Origin: JACZQZ01 sp046756945
Lineage (GTDB): Bacteria; Pseudomonadota; Alphaproteobacteria; Rhodospirillales; 2-02-FULL-58-16
DNA length: 36,192 bases
Reading direction: 5' to 3'
NCBI GenBank assembly: GCA_046756945.1
Contig: JBHHXI010000010.1
Location: 1 to 36,192, forward strand
The position numbers and the translations under genes were made by a program. This document shows, piece by piece, positions 1 through 7,325 of this stretch (its first letter is position 1; every line of letters begins with the position of its first letter). Below the pieces are notes generated by a model, which did no database searches, had not been told where the DNA came from, and was given only the letters and a program-made list of their open reading frames with translations.

Positions 1-258
1 GGGGTCGGCGGCGGCGTCCTCGTCCACGGGTTCTGCGCGCCGGGGGACGGGTTTCTCTGGGCGCGGTTTTTTGCGCGCCGCGGTTCCCGGAATCTGCCAG
101 CCCTGGTCCTGGTCGGGGTCGGCGGCGGCGTCCTCGTCCACGGGTTCTGCGCGCCGGGGGACGGGTTTCGCCAGGCGCGGTGGTTTCCGCACCGCGGTTC
201 CGGGCGCCTGCCAGCCCTGGCCCTGGTCGGGGTCGGCGGCGGCGCCCTCGTCGACGGG
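1..258. repeat. In-frame 114-bp tandem repeat
   Basis: Units begin at 1, 115 and 229 with near-identical openings (ggggtcggcggcggcg). The period of 114 bases is 38 codons, so the repeat keeps the minus-strand reading frame. The third unit decays after about 30 bases, where the signal-peptide region begins. More units may lie beyond the left edge. Confidence 0.8.
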
Positions 259-372
259 TTTTTCGCCCGCCGCCGCCGCGACCGGGACAAGGAACGCGCA
301 CAGCAAAACCGCCGCCGCCAGACGGCGCCACGAGGACAGGACACTAACGCGGCAGCAAACGGTTCCGGACAA
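1..372 (-). CDS. Repeat-containing secreted protein (3' end beyond window)
   Basis: Open minus-strand frame running off the left edge. It begins with a typical signal peptide (basic RRL, then an Ala/Leu/Val stretch ending in AAAAG) and continues as a hydrophilic acidic/basic repeat with units such as PVDEDAAADPDQ, GWQIPGT and RKKPRPEKPVPRR. The frame has no ATG. The only usual start is a TTG at 372-370, which overlaps the end of the upstream gene on the same strand by about 29 bases. A GTG at 344-342 lies in a different frame that lacks the signal peptide. The tight coupling suggests co-transcription with the DUF2380-like gene at 344-871. I do not recognise the family; the Pro/Lys/Arg-Asp/Glu repeats suggest an extended, disordered periplasmic or surface segment. 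The frame choice rests on the signal peptide and the clean repeat; the start is uncertain. Confidence 0.55.
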   Translation of the reverse strand, partial: MSGTVCCRVSVLSSWRRLAAAVLLCAFLVPVAAAAGEKPVDEGAAADPDQGQGWQAPGTAVRKPPRLAKPVPRRAEPVDEDAAADPDQDQGWQIPGTAARKKPRPEKPVPRRAEPVDEDAAADP

Positions 373-871
373 TATACGAAACCCCGCGCGACCAGGATGC
401 GTCCGTATTGCCCCGGATATGGACGCTCATCACCTTAAACCGCTCTCGGCTCGCCACGCTCGTGACATAGAGGTTGATGATCAGGACCAGGTTGCTCACC
501 TTGTACACCGTGCCCGTGAAGGCGAGTTCGGCGCCCAGGGATCGGGCGATGCCGGCCTCGCAGCCGTCGCACCCGTAAAGATATCCCGCGGCCCCGATGG
601 CCGCCGCGGCGGGGGCCGTGTCGATGACCACGTAGGTGCCGGATGCGGCAAGTTGGCGGCGCAGCAACTCGCTGATCAGCCGCAGCCGCTTCTGCTCCGC
701 CGGGTTCGTGCCCCTGGTCTCCCCTTCGAAGCTGGTGTCGATCAACTCGAAATCGAATACGGCGGCCTTTTTCGCCGGCTCGGCGGCGGCCACGAAAGCC
801 GCTCCGGCGAGACAGCCGGCGAGAAGGGCCACGCCAAGGCGCGAGCCGTGTCGGGCGTGCAGGCGGTCCAT
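344..871 (-). CDS. DUF2380/DUF3280-like periplasmic or lipoprotein
   Basis: Predicted 175-residue protein. The ATG at 871 is preceded by gggaag and gives a short basic N-terminus, a hydrophobic stretch and a lipobox-like LAGC at about residues 17-20, so it may be an outer- or inner-membrane lipoprotein. An ATG at 889 would add six residues. The body (KAAVFDFELIDTS near the N-terminus, a middle segment YVVIDTAPA, a C-pair YGCDGCEA and a C-terminal VSYIVRNRLL) matches my recollection of the DUF2380/DUF3280 family. That family has no known biochemical role but recurs beside PQQ-linked alcohol oxidation genes. It is divergent from the ABC transporter operon at 1127, with 255 bases between, which should hold both promoters. 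Family assignment is from pattern memory; the function is unknown. Confidence 0.7.
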   Translation of the reverse strand: MDRLHARHGSRLGVALLAGCLAGAAFVAAAEPAKKAAVFDFELIDTSFEGETRGTNPAEQKRLRLISELLRRQLAASGTYVVIDTAPAAAAIGAAGYLYGCDGCEAGIARSLGAELAFTGTVYKVSNLVLIINLYVTSVASRERFKVMSVHIRGNTDASWSRGVSYIVRNRLLPR

Positions 872-1126
872 ACTTCCCGTTCGTCCCATCGGTTGCCGGC
901 GGCCGGGCATGACAATCCCGACAATCCTATACCCACCCGGAATCCACCGCCACCGCGAGGGCGTGCAGGGACGCCGTGGGCGGCATCCGCCTCCGCAGCG
1001 GACGCCCGGATGGCCCGGAAAACCGTTCTCTGCCACGGTTTCCGGCGTGAGGCGCCCTTGCAGGGCCACCCCACACCGGGTAGATTTCGCCGGTGCCGAC
1101 TCGGCGCCGGTTCGGGGAGGGCCTTC

Positions 1127-2305
1127 GTGACACGGGTTTCATGTGCCGTTTGCGTTGCCGCGCTTGCCATGGTTGCCGGCGCCGCCGCGTCGGCCGGGCA
1201 GGGCGATACGGCGGTCGTCCGCATCGCGGTTCTCACCCAGCTCGCGGACCGGCCGCCGGCGCTGTCGAACCTGGAGCCGCCGCCGGACGACAGCGGCCTG
1301 CTCGGCGGACGGATGGCGATCGCGGAAAACAACACCACCGGGCGCTTCATGAAGCAGCGCTTCGAGGTGCGCGAGACCGTCGTGCCGGCGGACGGGGACA
1401 CGGTCGCGGCCTTCAAGGCGCTGGCCGGCGACGGCTATCGGTTTATCGTCGCCAACCTTCGCGCCGATACCCTGCTTCGCGTCGCCGACCTGCCGGAGGC
1501 CGGCAACGTGCTCATTTTCAACGCCGGCGCCACCGACGACATCCTGCGCAACGAGGAGTGCCGGGCGAACCTTCTGCACACGGTCCCCAGCCGCGCCATG
1601 ATCGCCGATGCCCTGGCGCAATTCCTGGCCCGGAAGAGGTGGTCGAAGTGGTTCCTCGTCACCGGCCGCCGCGCCGAAGACCGGCTGTTCGCCGACGCCG
1701 TCAGGCGCGCCGCCAAGCGCTTCGGAGCCAGGATCGTGGCGGAAAGGACCTGGGAATTCGGACCCGACGCCCGGCGCACGGCCCAGTCGGAAGTACCGGT
1801 GTTCACCCAGGACGTGGACTACGACGTGCTCATCGTCGCCGACGAGATCGGCGAGTTCGGCGAGTACCTGATGTATCGGACATGGACGCCCAGGCTGGTC
1901 GCCGGCACCCAGGGACTGGTGCCCACGTCGTGGGACCGCGCCCACGAGCAGTGGGGCGCCGCCCAGCTGCAAAGCCGGTTCCTCAAGACCTTCAAGCGCC
2001 GGATGAACCAACTGGACTACACCGTATGGGCGGCCATCCGGGCAATCGGGGAAGGGGCGACGCGCGCCGCGTCGACCGAATTCCAGGACATCGCCGACTA
2101 TATCCTGGGCGGCAAGTTCGGCCTCGCCGGCTTCAAGGGCCAGAAGCTGACCTTTCGCCGGTGGAACGGACAGTTGCGCCAGCCCATCCTTCTGGTCACG
2201 CCGAGGGCCCTGGTCTCGGTGTCGCCGCAGAAGGGATACCTGCACCCGCGGTCGTACTTGGACACGCTCGGCTACGATGAGCCCGAATCGAAGTGCCGGC
2301 GATGA
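1127..2305 (+). CDS. PQQ-alcohol-oxidation-associated ABC transporter substrate-binding protein
   Basis: 392 residues from a GTG at 1127 with an excellent ribosome site (ggggagg, six bases away). The N-terminus is a signal peptide (CAVCVAALAMVAGAAASAG) followed by a periplasmic type-I binding-protein fold resembling branched-chain amino-acid binding proteins (RIAVLTQL near the start, DDSGLLGGRMAIAENN about 40 residues on, ending YLDTLGYDEPESKC). It belongs to the binding-protein family found only with PQQ-dependent alcohol dehydrogenase systems. It opens an operon with a beta-propeller, an ATPase and a permease. The transported compound is not established for the family; candidates are a cofactor, a metal or an alcohol-derived product. 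An open frame extends upstream to 71, but that part is antisense to the DUF2380-like gene and is not coding here. Confidence 0.88.
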   Translation: MTRVSCAVCVAALAMVAGAAASAGQGDTAVVRIAVLTQLADRPPALSNLEPPPDDSGLLGGRMAIAENNTTGRFMKQRFEVRETVVPADGDTVAAFKALAGDGYRFIVANLRADTLLRVADLPEAGNVLIFNAGATDDILRNEECRANLLHTVPSRAMIADALAQFLARKRWSKWFLVTGRRAEDRLFADAVRRAAKRFGARIVAERTWEFGPDARRTAQSEVPVFTQDVDYDVLIVADEIGEFGEYLMYRTWTPRLVAGTQGLVPTSWDRAHEQWGAAQLQSRFLKTFKRRMNQLDYTVWAAIRAIGEGATRAASTEFQDIADYILGGKFGLAGFKGQKLTFRRWNGQLRQPILLVTPRALVSVSPQKGYLHPRSYLDTLGYDEPESKCRR

Positions 2306-2358
2306 TCAGAAGCAAAAGGAGGCGCATGGTGGAACCGATAACAGGAGGGGAGAGGGGA

Positions 2359-3345
2359 GTGACACGGGGTTTGATCCTTGCCGCGGTTCTCGGCTTCGGC
2401 ATCGGTATCGGCTTCGACGTCGCCGGCGCACAGGCGGCCGGCGCCGTCACGGTCTACGTGTCCAATGAAAAGGACAACACCATCAGCGTCATCGACGGCG
2501 ACACCTACAAGGTTATCGCGACGGTCCCGGTGGGCCAGCGGCCCCGCGGCATCATCCTCAGCCACGACAGGACCAGGCTCTATATCTGCGCCAGCGATTC
2601 GGACCACATCGAGGTGCTCGACCTCGCGACCCTGAAGATCACCAGAACCCTGCCGTCCGGCGCCGATCCCGAGCTGTTCATCCTGCATCCCGACGGCAAC
2701 CCGCTCTATGTCGCCAACGAGGACGACAACATGGTCACCGTCATCGACGTCGACAAGGGAACGGTGATCGCCGAAGTGCCGGTCGGCGTCGAGCCCGAGG
2801 GGATGGGCCTCAGCCCCGACGGCAAAACCCTGGTGAGTACCTCGGAAACCACCAACATGGCCCACTTCATCGACACCGGGACGTACAAGGTCGTGGACAG
2901 CGTGCTGGTCGATACCCGTCCGCGGGTCGCCGAGTTCACCCGGGACGGGAAGCATGTCTGGGTGTCATCGGAGATCGGCGGCACCGTGAGCGTCATCGAC
3001 GCCGGAACCCGCAAGGTGGTCAGGAAGATCACCTTCGAGATCGCCGGCATCCGCTCCGAGGCCATCCAGCCCGTCGGGGTGCGGATCACCGGCGACGGCA
3101 AGCTCGCTTTCGTCGCCCTCGGGCCGGCCAACCGGGTGGCGGTCATCGACGGCGAGACGTTCGAGGTCAGGAAGTACCTTCTCGTCGGCCAGCGCGTGTG
3201 GCAGCTTGCCTTCAACCCGGATGAAAGCAAGCTGTTCACCACCAACGGCGTCAGCAACGACGTCTCCGTGATCGACGTCAAGCGGCTGAAGGTCGTCAAG
3301 TCGATCACCGTCGGACGCTTCCCCTGGGGTATCGTCGTCAAATGA
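2359..3345 (+). CDS. PQQ-associated YVTN-type beta-propeller protein
   Basis: 328 residues from a GTG at 2359, with aggagggg eight bases upstream and a signal peptide (LILAAVLGFGIGIGFDVAGAQA) directly after. An ATG at 2326 with a close aggagg would add 11 residues. The body is a series of about seven repeats of roughly 40 residues, with recurring motifs YVSNEKDNTISVID, LYVANEDDNMVTVID, VWVSSEIGGTVSVID and LFTTNGVSNDVSVID. This is the NHL/YVTN propeller pattern, so a periplasmic seven-bladed propeller is expected. The family accompanies the PQQ-linked ABC transporter; its ligand is unknown. The start lies just after the binding-protein stop and the stop overlaps the ATPase start by four bases, so translation is coupled. 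Confidence 0.88.
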   Translation: MTRGLILAAVLGFGIGIGFDVAGAQAAGAVTVYVSNEKDNTISVIDGDTYKVIATVPVGQRPRGIILSHDRTRLYICASDSDHIEVLDLATLKITRTLPSGADPELFILHPDGNPLYVANEDDNMVTVIDVDKGTVIAEVPVGVEPEGMGLSPDGKTLVSTSETTNMAHFIDTGTYKVVDSVLVDTRPRVAEFTRDGKHVWVSSEIGGTVSVIDAGTRKVVRKITFEIAGIRSEAIQPVGVRITGDGKLAFVALGPANRVAVIDGETFEVRKYLLVGQRVWQLAFNPDESKLFTTNGVSNDVSVIDVKRLKVVKSITVGRFPWGIVVK

Positions 3346-4121
3346 CGCCGGCGGCCCCGGCCCGGGTGACAGAGCCCGTGGCGGACGGGGCCGCCGCCCT
3401 CGCGGTCGAAGGCGTGAGCCACAGCTTCGGCGCCAAGCGCGCCCTGGAGAACGTGGCCTTCACGGTGCATCCCGGCGAGTTCGCCGTTCTCCTCGGCCTC
3501 AACGGGGCCGGCAAGACGACGCTGTTCTCCCTGGTCACGCGGCTTTACCAAAACCGTAGCGGCGCCATCCGCATCTTCGGCTCCGACGTCCGCAGGAAGC
3601 CGTCCCGGGCCCTGGCCCGGATCGGCGTCGTCTTCCAGCAGCCGACCATCGACCTCGACCTCTCGGTGTCCCAGAATTTGCGCTACCATGCGTCGCTTCA
3701 CGGCATGAGCCGGCGCGCGGCGGAGGAAAGAGAGGAGGTCGAGCTCGGCCGCCTGGACATGGCAGGACAGGCCGACGACACGGTACGCCGGTTGAGCGGC
3801 GGCCAGCGCCGCCGGGTCGAGATCGCGCGCGCCCTGATGCACGGGCCCAGTCTGCTGCTGCTCGACGAGCCGACGGTGGGCCTGGATATCAGCGCCCGCC
3901 AGGCGATTCTCGACCACGTGCGGCGCCTGTGCCGGGAGGAGGGCCTGGCGGTGTTGTGGGCGACCCATCTGATCGACGAAGTCGGCGCACACGACCGCGT
4001 GGTGGTGCTGCACGAGGGCCGCGTGCTGGCCTTCGGCGGCGTCGCCGACGTCACCCGCGGCGCCGGCGCGGCGACGATCATCGAAGCCTTCACCACCCTG
4101 ACCGGAGAGGACGGGACGTGA
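3342..4121 (+). CDS. ABC transporter ATP-binding protein (PQQ-alcohol system)
   Basis: 259-residue ATPase with Walker A GLNGAGKTT at 52-60, Q-loop QQ at 99-100, signature LSGGQ at 151-155, Walker B LLLLDEP at 171-177 and the switch His in WATHLIDE. The length and the CcmA/NodI-like pattern fit a drug or lipid-type exporter ATPase paired with an ABC-2 permease, which is the next gene. The start ATG overlaps the propeller stop (ATGA). The N-terminal 20 residues are a poorly conserved Ala/Pro-rich lead. Together with the permease at 4118 it should form the membrane complex; with a periplasmic binding protein in the operon the direction of transport is unclear. Confidence 0.93.
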   Translation: MTPAAPARVTEPVADGAAALAVEGVSHSFGAKRALENVAFTVHPGEFAVLLGLNGAGKTTLFSLVTRLYQNRSGAIRIFGSDVRRKPSRALARIGVVFQQPTIDLDLSVSQNLRYHASLHGMSRRAAEEREEVELGRLDMAGQADDTVRRLSGGQRRRVEIARALMHGPSLLLLDEPTVGLDISARQAILDHVRRLCREEGLAVLWATHLIDEVGAHDRVVVLHEGRVLAFGGVADVTRGAGAATIIEAFTTLTGEDGT

Positions 4122-4927
4122 CCGCGGTCCATTACCTGCGGTGCCTGCGCGGCATCGTTGTCCGCGAAGCCCTGCGGTTCCTTCACCAGCGCGGCCGCTT
4201 CATCGCCGCCCTGGTGCGGCCGCTGGTGTGGCTGTTCATTTTCGCCGTCGGATTCCGCTCGGTGCTGGGCGTGTCCATCATTCCGCCCTATGAGACCTAT
4301 GTCCTCTACGAGGTGTACATCACGCCGGGCCTCATCGGCATGATCCAGCTGTTCAACGGCATGCAAAGCTCGCTGTCGATGGTCTACGACCGCGAGATGG
4401 GCAGCATGAAGACGCTGCTGGTCAGCCCCCTGCCGCGCTGGTACCTGCTGACGTGCAAGCTGCTGGCCGGGGTCGCCGTGTCGATCCTGCAGGTCTATGC
4501 CTTCCTGATCATTGCCGCGTTCTGGGAGATCGACGCGCCGCTGCTGGGCTACGTGTCGCTGTTGCCGGCGCTGGTCCTGTCGGGGCTCATGCTGGGGGCG
4601 CTGGGCATGCTGTTGTCGTCGGCGATCAAGCAGCTGGAGAACTTCGCGGGGGTCATGAACTTCGTCATCTTCCCCATGTTCTTCGCCTCTTCCACCCTCT
4701 ATCCGCTGTGGAAGATCAAGGAATCGAGCCTGCTCCTCTACAACATCTGCGCGTTCAACCCGTTTACCCATGCGGTGGAGATGATCCGTTTCGCCCTGTA
4801 CGGCCAGGTCAACACGTTTTCGTCGCTCTACGTGCTGGCGTCCCTGGCCCTGTTCCTCGGTCTCGCCATATACGGCTATGACCCGGCGCGGGGCCTGATC
4901 GCCCGCCGGGGCGCGCCCGCCGGGTGA
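4118..4927 (+). CDS. ABC-2 type permease (PQQ-alcohol system)
   Basis: 269 residues from a GTG at 4118 that overlaps the ATPase stop by four bases. Six hydrophobic segments are visible (PLVWLFIFAVGF, an amphipathic YVLYEVYITPGLIGMI, VSILQVYAFLIIAAF, LLPALVLSGLMLGALGML, FVIFPMFFASSTLYP, and a last one near VLASLALFLGLAIYGY). The family landmarks YEVYITPGL, the REMGSMKTLL loop and NPFTHAVEMIRFALYG match ABC-2 permeases of the PQQ-dependent alcohol cluster (PedC-like). It partners the preceding ATPase. An open frame upstream of 4118 lies inside the ATPase gene and is not used. Confidence 0.9.
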   Translation: MTAVHYLRCLRGIVVREALRFLHQRGRFIAALVRPLVWLFIFAVGFRSVLGVSIIPPYETYVLYEVYITPGLIGMIQLFNGMQSSLSMVYDREMGSMKTLLVSPLPRWYLLTCKLLAGVAVSILQVYAFLIIAAFWEIDAPLLGYVSLLPALVLSGLMLGALGMLLSSAIKQLENFAGVMNFVIFPMFFASSTLYPLWKIKESSLLLYNICAFNPFTHAVEMIRFALYGQVNTFSSLYVLASLALFLGLAIYGYDPARGLIARRGAPAG

Positions 4928-4931
4928 GCCG

Positions 4932-5564
4932 GTGAAATCCCCGGTTCACACGCTGGCGGCCATCGCGCTGGCCGGCGCCGTCCTCCTTTCCGGGGGAGCG
5001 GCATGGGCGGCGGCCTCCGAGGACCCGGACTGGCCGTGTATCCAGCGCCTGATGCCGGAAATCTCCCCGGCCACGGTGTGGGGCGGGCCGCCGCTGGACG
5101 ATGCCGCCGGGGCCTGGCGCGACACCCCCGCCATCCGCGATCTGGTCGTCCGCACGGCGGACCGCCGGACGGCGCCCGGGGAAGCCGAACGGGACATCGC
5201 CGCCTTCGCCGGGACTTTGAAGAGCGGGGAGAAAAACGCCGCGCTGACGTTGCTTTTCGCCGGGGTGTGGGAGACCCTCAACGACAGGCGCCGGGCCATG
5301 ATCGAAAGGATCAAGGCGTTCGCCCGCCAGCAGCGTGCCCGTGCCGAACGCATCGAACAGAAGTTGCTCGTTATTGACCGGATTTCGGCGGACACCTCCG
5401 CCGCCGGCCGGGCCAGAACCGAGGAGTTCCGCCAGGACCTGGCCCTGGAGGTGCGCATCTTCGAGGATCGCGAAAAGGCGATCCGCTATCTTTGCGACCT
5501 GCCGGTGAAGGTGGAAGGCGCCCTCGGCGCGTTGGCCCGGGTCATTTCGGCCCAACTGGACTGA
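4932..5564 (+). CDS. Secreted protein of unknown function, last gene of the ABC operon
   Basis: 210 residues from a GTG four bases after the permease stop. A clear signal peptide (LAAIALAGAVLLSGGAAWA) is followed by a short motif region (DWPCIQRLMPEISPATVWGGPP) and an amphipathic, helix-rich C-terminal two-thirds with many Arg/Glu residues (INDRRR-like segments, QQRARAERIEQKLL). Cysteines occur at DWPCIQR and in RYLCDLP, so a disulphide is possible. I recognise it only as a conserved companion of PQQ-linked transporter operons in methylotrophs; no function is assigned. Helical content suggests a periplasmic coiled or bundle protein that could contact the transporter. Confidence 0.75.
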   Translation: MKSPVHTLAAIALAGAVLLSGGAAWAAASEDPDWPCIQRLMPEISPATVWGGPPLDDAAGAWRDTPAIRDLVVRTADRRTAPGEAERDIAAFAGTLKSGEKNAALTLLFAGVWETLNDRRRAMIERIKAFARQQRARAERIEQKLLVIDRISADTSAAGRARTEEFRQDLALEVRIFEDREKAIRYLCDLPVKVEGALGALARVISAQLD

Positions 5565-5594
5565 GCGCCGCGCCGCGGACGCCAAAGGAATCCC

Positions 5595-5616
5595 GCCGGA
5601 ATGGAGAGTCTCCGGC
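5595..5616. terminator. Possible bidirectional terminator hairpin
   Basis: GCCGGA and TCCGGC face each other with a nested GGAGA/TCTCC. It lies between the convergent ends of the ABC operon (5564) and xoxJ (5640). There is no U-run on either side, so termination strength is uncertain. Confidence 0.3.
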
Positions 5617-5639
5617 CGCGCCCGCCCGTCGCCACCGCT

Positions 5640-6487
5640 TCAGTCGGTGATCAGGCGCCCCTTCCTGTCGAGAAGGGGCACCCCGTAGTCCCTGAGGATC
5701 GCGTCGATCTTCGGCTGCAGCCGCCGGAGGATTCGATTGAGCCGCCTTTTCCATTCGGGTTCGTGGACGCGCACGGCCATGGAAACCCAGAAGTCCAGCC
5801 GCACCGTCGTCTTTTCGTCGAGCAGGGGAACGACGACGAGCGGCACTTTCTGCCGTTTGGCGAAGTATCCGGCGATCGGTCCCCAGATGACGGCGACGTC
5901 GATCTCGCCTGCCGCCACGTCGGCGAGGGCTTGGCGCGCCGGCGAGAAAAACCGCGTATCCACGGTTCGGTGATAGGGCCGGGTCTGGCCGATCAGGTCG
6001 TAGTTGGCCAAAAGGGTCGCCGGCGGTGTCCCGGCGATGACGCCGAATCGCAACGAACGCAGCGCCGGATCCGACAACGTCGTCGCCCGCAGGCCGGACT
6101 CCCGCCGGTAGACCATGGTGTAGACGGAGCGGTAGTACGGGTTGGTGTTCTGGACCAGCTCGTTGCCGGTGCCGATCCCGACGATCACGTCGCACCGGCG
6201 AAGCCGCAAGGTGTTGCGGATGAAGCCGATTGTCTGGGGCCACCAGGTGTAGCGGACGGGCTGCCCCAGCTCGCCGGCGATCAATCGCGCGATCTTGTTC
6301 TCGAAGCCCTCTTCCTTTTTGTTGGAAAAGGGAAGGTTGTTGGCATCGGCGCAGACGCGCAGGACGGTGGTGGTGCGTGCTTCCCGGCTCGGCTGCGCGG
6401 CCCGGGCCGCGCCCCCGGAAGGGCGGAGCACGCCAGGGCGGCCGCCGCGCCAAGGATCGCTATCCGACGAAGAAATGCCCGGGACAT
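5640..6487 (-). CDS. xoxJ: XoxJ-like periplasmic binding protein, apparent frameshift near 6412-6416
   Basis: Quinoprotein-dehydrogenase-associated solute-binding protein (MoxJ/XoxJ family), thought to help activate XoxF. The mature part reads continuously (VLRVCADANNLPFSN near its start, VIVGIGTGNELV, VAVIWGPIAGYFA, ending GRLITD). The signal peptide (MSRAFLRRIAILGAAAALACS from an ATG at 6487) lies in another frame. The two frames meet at a run of five C on the plus strand (6412-6416); one extra base there would join them as LPGGAARAAQPS. The mature frame has an in-frame GTG at about 6430 but no signal peptide there, which would leave a periplasmic protein in the cytoplasm. Either the gene is broken, or a homopolymer base was lost in the assembly; I think the latter more likely. 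It is the last gene of the xoxF-G-J series. Confidence 0.85.
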
Positions 6488-6609
6488 GGAAGGCCTCCCA
6501 TATTCCAACCACCCTGCCCGGCCACGGGTCACGTGTCGAGCACTTCCCGGCTGGAACGAACCGCACCCGGATCGCTGCATGGCAGCGACTCCCGCCAAAA
6601 GATCGGCCG

Positions 6610-7104
6610 TTAGTCGGTTTTCTCTTTGGGAAGATGGGGCGGACGGCCGCCACCAAGGACGCCGTCGGAGCGGGCCTTTATATAGGCATAGATGTCATCG
6701 AGGTAATCCATCACGTTGGGATCTTTATAGAACGCCGGCATGACCTTTTTTTCACCGGCGGCGGAACTCGATGCAACCGGTCTCGTGTCGTCGTCGGGAT
6801 TGCCAACACGGCCGTCGATGCGGCCGTTGACCACGATATTGAAGAATGTTTCTTCGTCTATTACCCGCAAGGATTCGATCAACGGCGGGGCGAAGGAACT
6901 GCCTATGGCGTCGGGACCATGGCACCTGTGACAGGAATTATGGTATCGCCGGTAGCCGTTGTAGGTGCCGAAATCGACCTTTCCATCGACGATGCGATAG
7001 GGTTTTTCCTCGCCCTCGCCGCCGGCCGTCGCGGGAACGACGGTGGCCAGCACCAGCGCCATGCCCAGGAAAACGGCCCCGCGGCCAAGCCATTGCAGAT
7101 GCAT
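6610..7104 (-). CDS. xoxG: XoxG-type c-type cytochrome, electron acceptor of XoxF
   Basis: 164 residues with a signal peptide (FLGMALVLATVVPATAG) and one haem-binding CHRCH at residues 58-62; the likely distal Met is in KKVMPAF. The pattern NSCHRCHGPDAIGSSFAPPL and the tail DIYAYIKARSDG are typical of the methanol-metabolism cytochromes (XoxG/MxaG relatives). It accepts electrons from XoxF PQQ in the periplasm and passes them to the respiratory chain. The start ATG at 7104 has aaggagt about ten bases upstream. It lies 221 bases downstream of xoxF across a strong hairpin, and upstream of xoxJ, the usual order for lanthanide-dependent methanol oxidation. Confidence 0.93.
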   Translation of the reverse strand: MHLQWLGRGAVFLGMALVLATVVPATAGGEGEEKPYRIVDGKVDFGTYNGYRRYHNSCHRCHGPDAIGSSFAPPLIESLRVIDEETFFNIVVNGRIDGRVGNPDDDTRPVASSSAAGEKKVMPAFYKDPNVMDYLDDIYAYIKARSDGVLGGGRPPHLPKEKTD

Positions 7105-7269
7105 CCGATCGATACTCCTTCATTTTCTTTGAACCCGGGCCCGCAAGGGCATCGCGCCGGATGCCCGCGGGACCGGAAATCCCGGGCGGGCGAATTCCGA
7201 CTCCGACATCGCCTTGCCTCCGTTTGAGGCGCCGCGCCCCGCCGGTTCCGGGTTCTCCCGCAAATATCA

Positions 7270-7301
7270 CCCCGGCATCGCCGTTTCCAGCGATGCCGGG
7301 G
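7270..7301 (-). terminator. Strong xoxF-xoxG intercistronic hairpin
   Basis: Perfect 12-base inverted repeat: CCCCGGCATCGC at 7270-7281 and GCGATGCCGGGG at 7290-7301, with an eight-base loop. It lies 25 bases after the xoxF stop. On the minus strand it is followed by gtgatattt rather than a pure U-run, so it could be a leaky terminator or a 3'-end stabiliser that sets xoxF mRNA far above xoxG-xoxJ. Confidence 0.75.
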
Positions 7302-7325
7302 TTCAATCCTACAGTTGGGTGAGCA

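Noticed and set aside
1..258. CRISPR-like repeats
   Set aside because: The units are contiguous, 114 bases long and in a coding frame, with no unique spacers.
71..1126. A plus-strand reading frame continuous with the ABC binding protein gene, giving a 744-residue protein
   Set aside because: The front 352 codons are low-complexity and lie opposite the DUF2380-like gene and the repeat protein. A signal peptide with an ideal ribosome site starts at 1127.
2706..4013. 435-residue minus-strand frame opposite the propeller and ATPase genes
   Set aside because: Antisense shadow; the plus-strand proteins have full family motifs.
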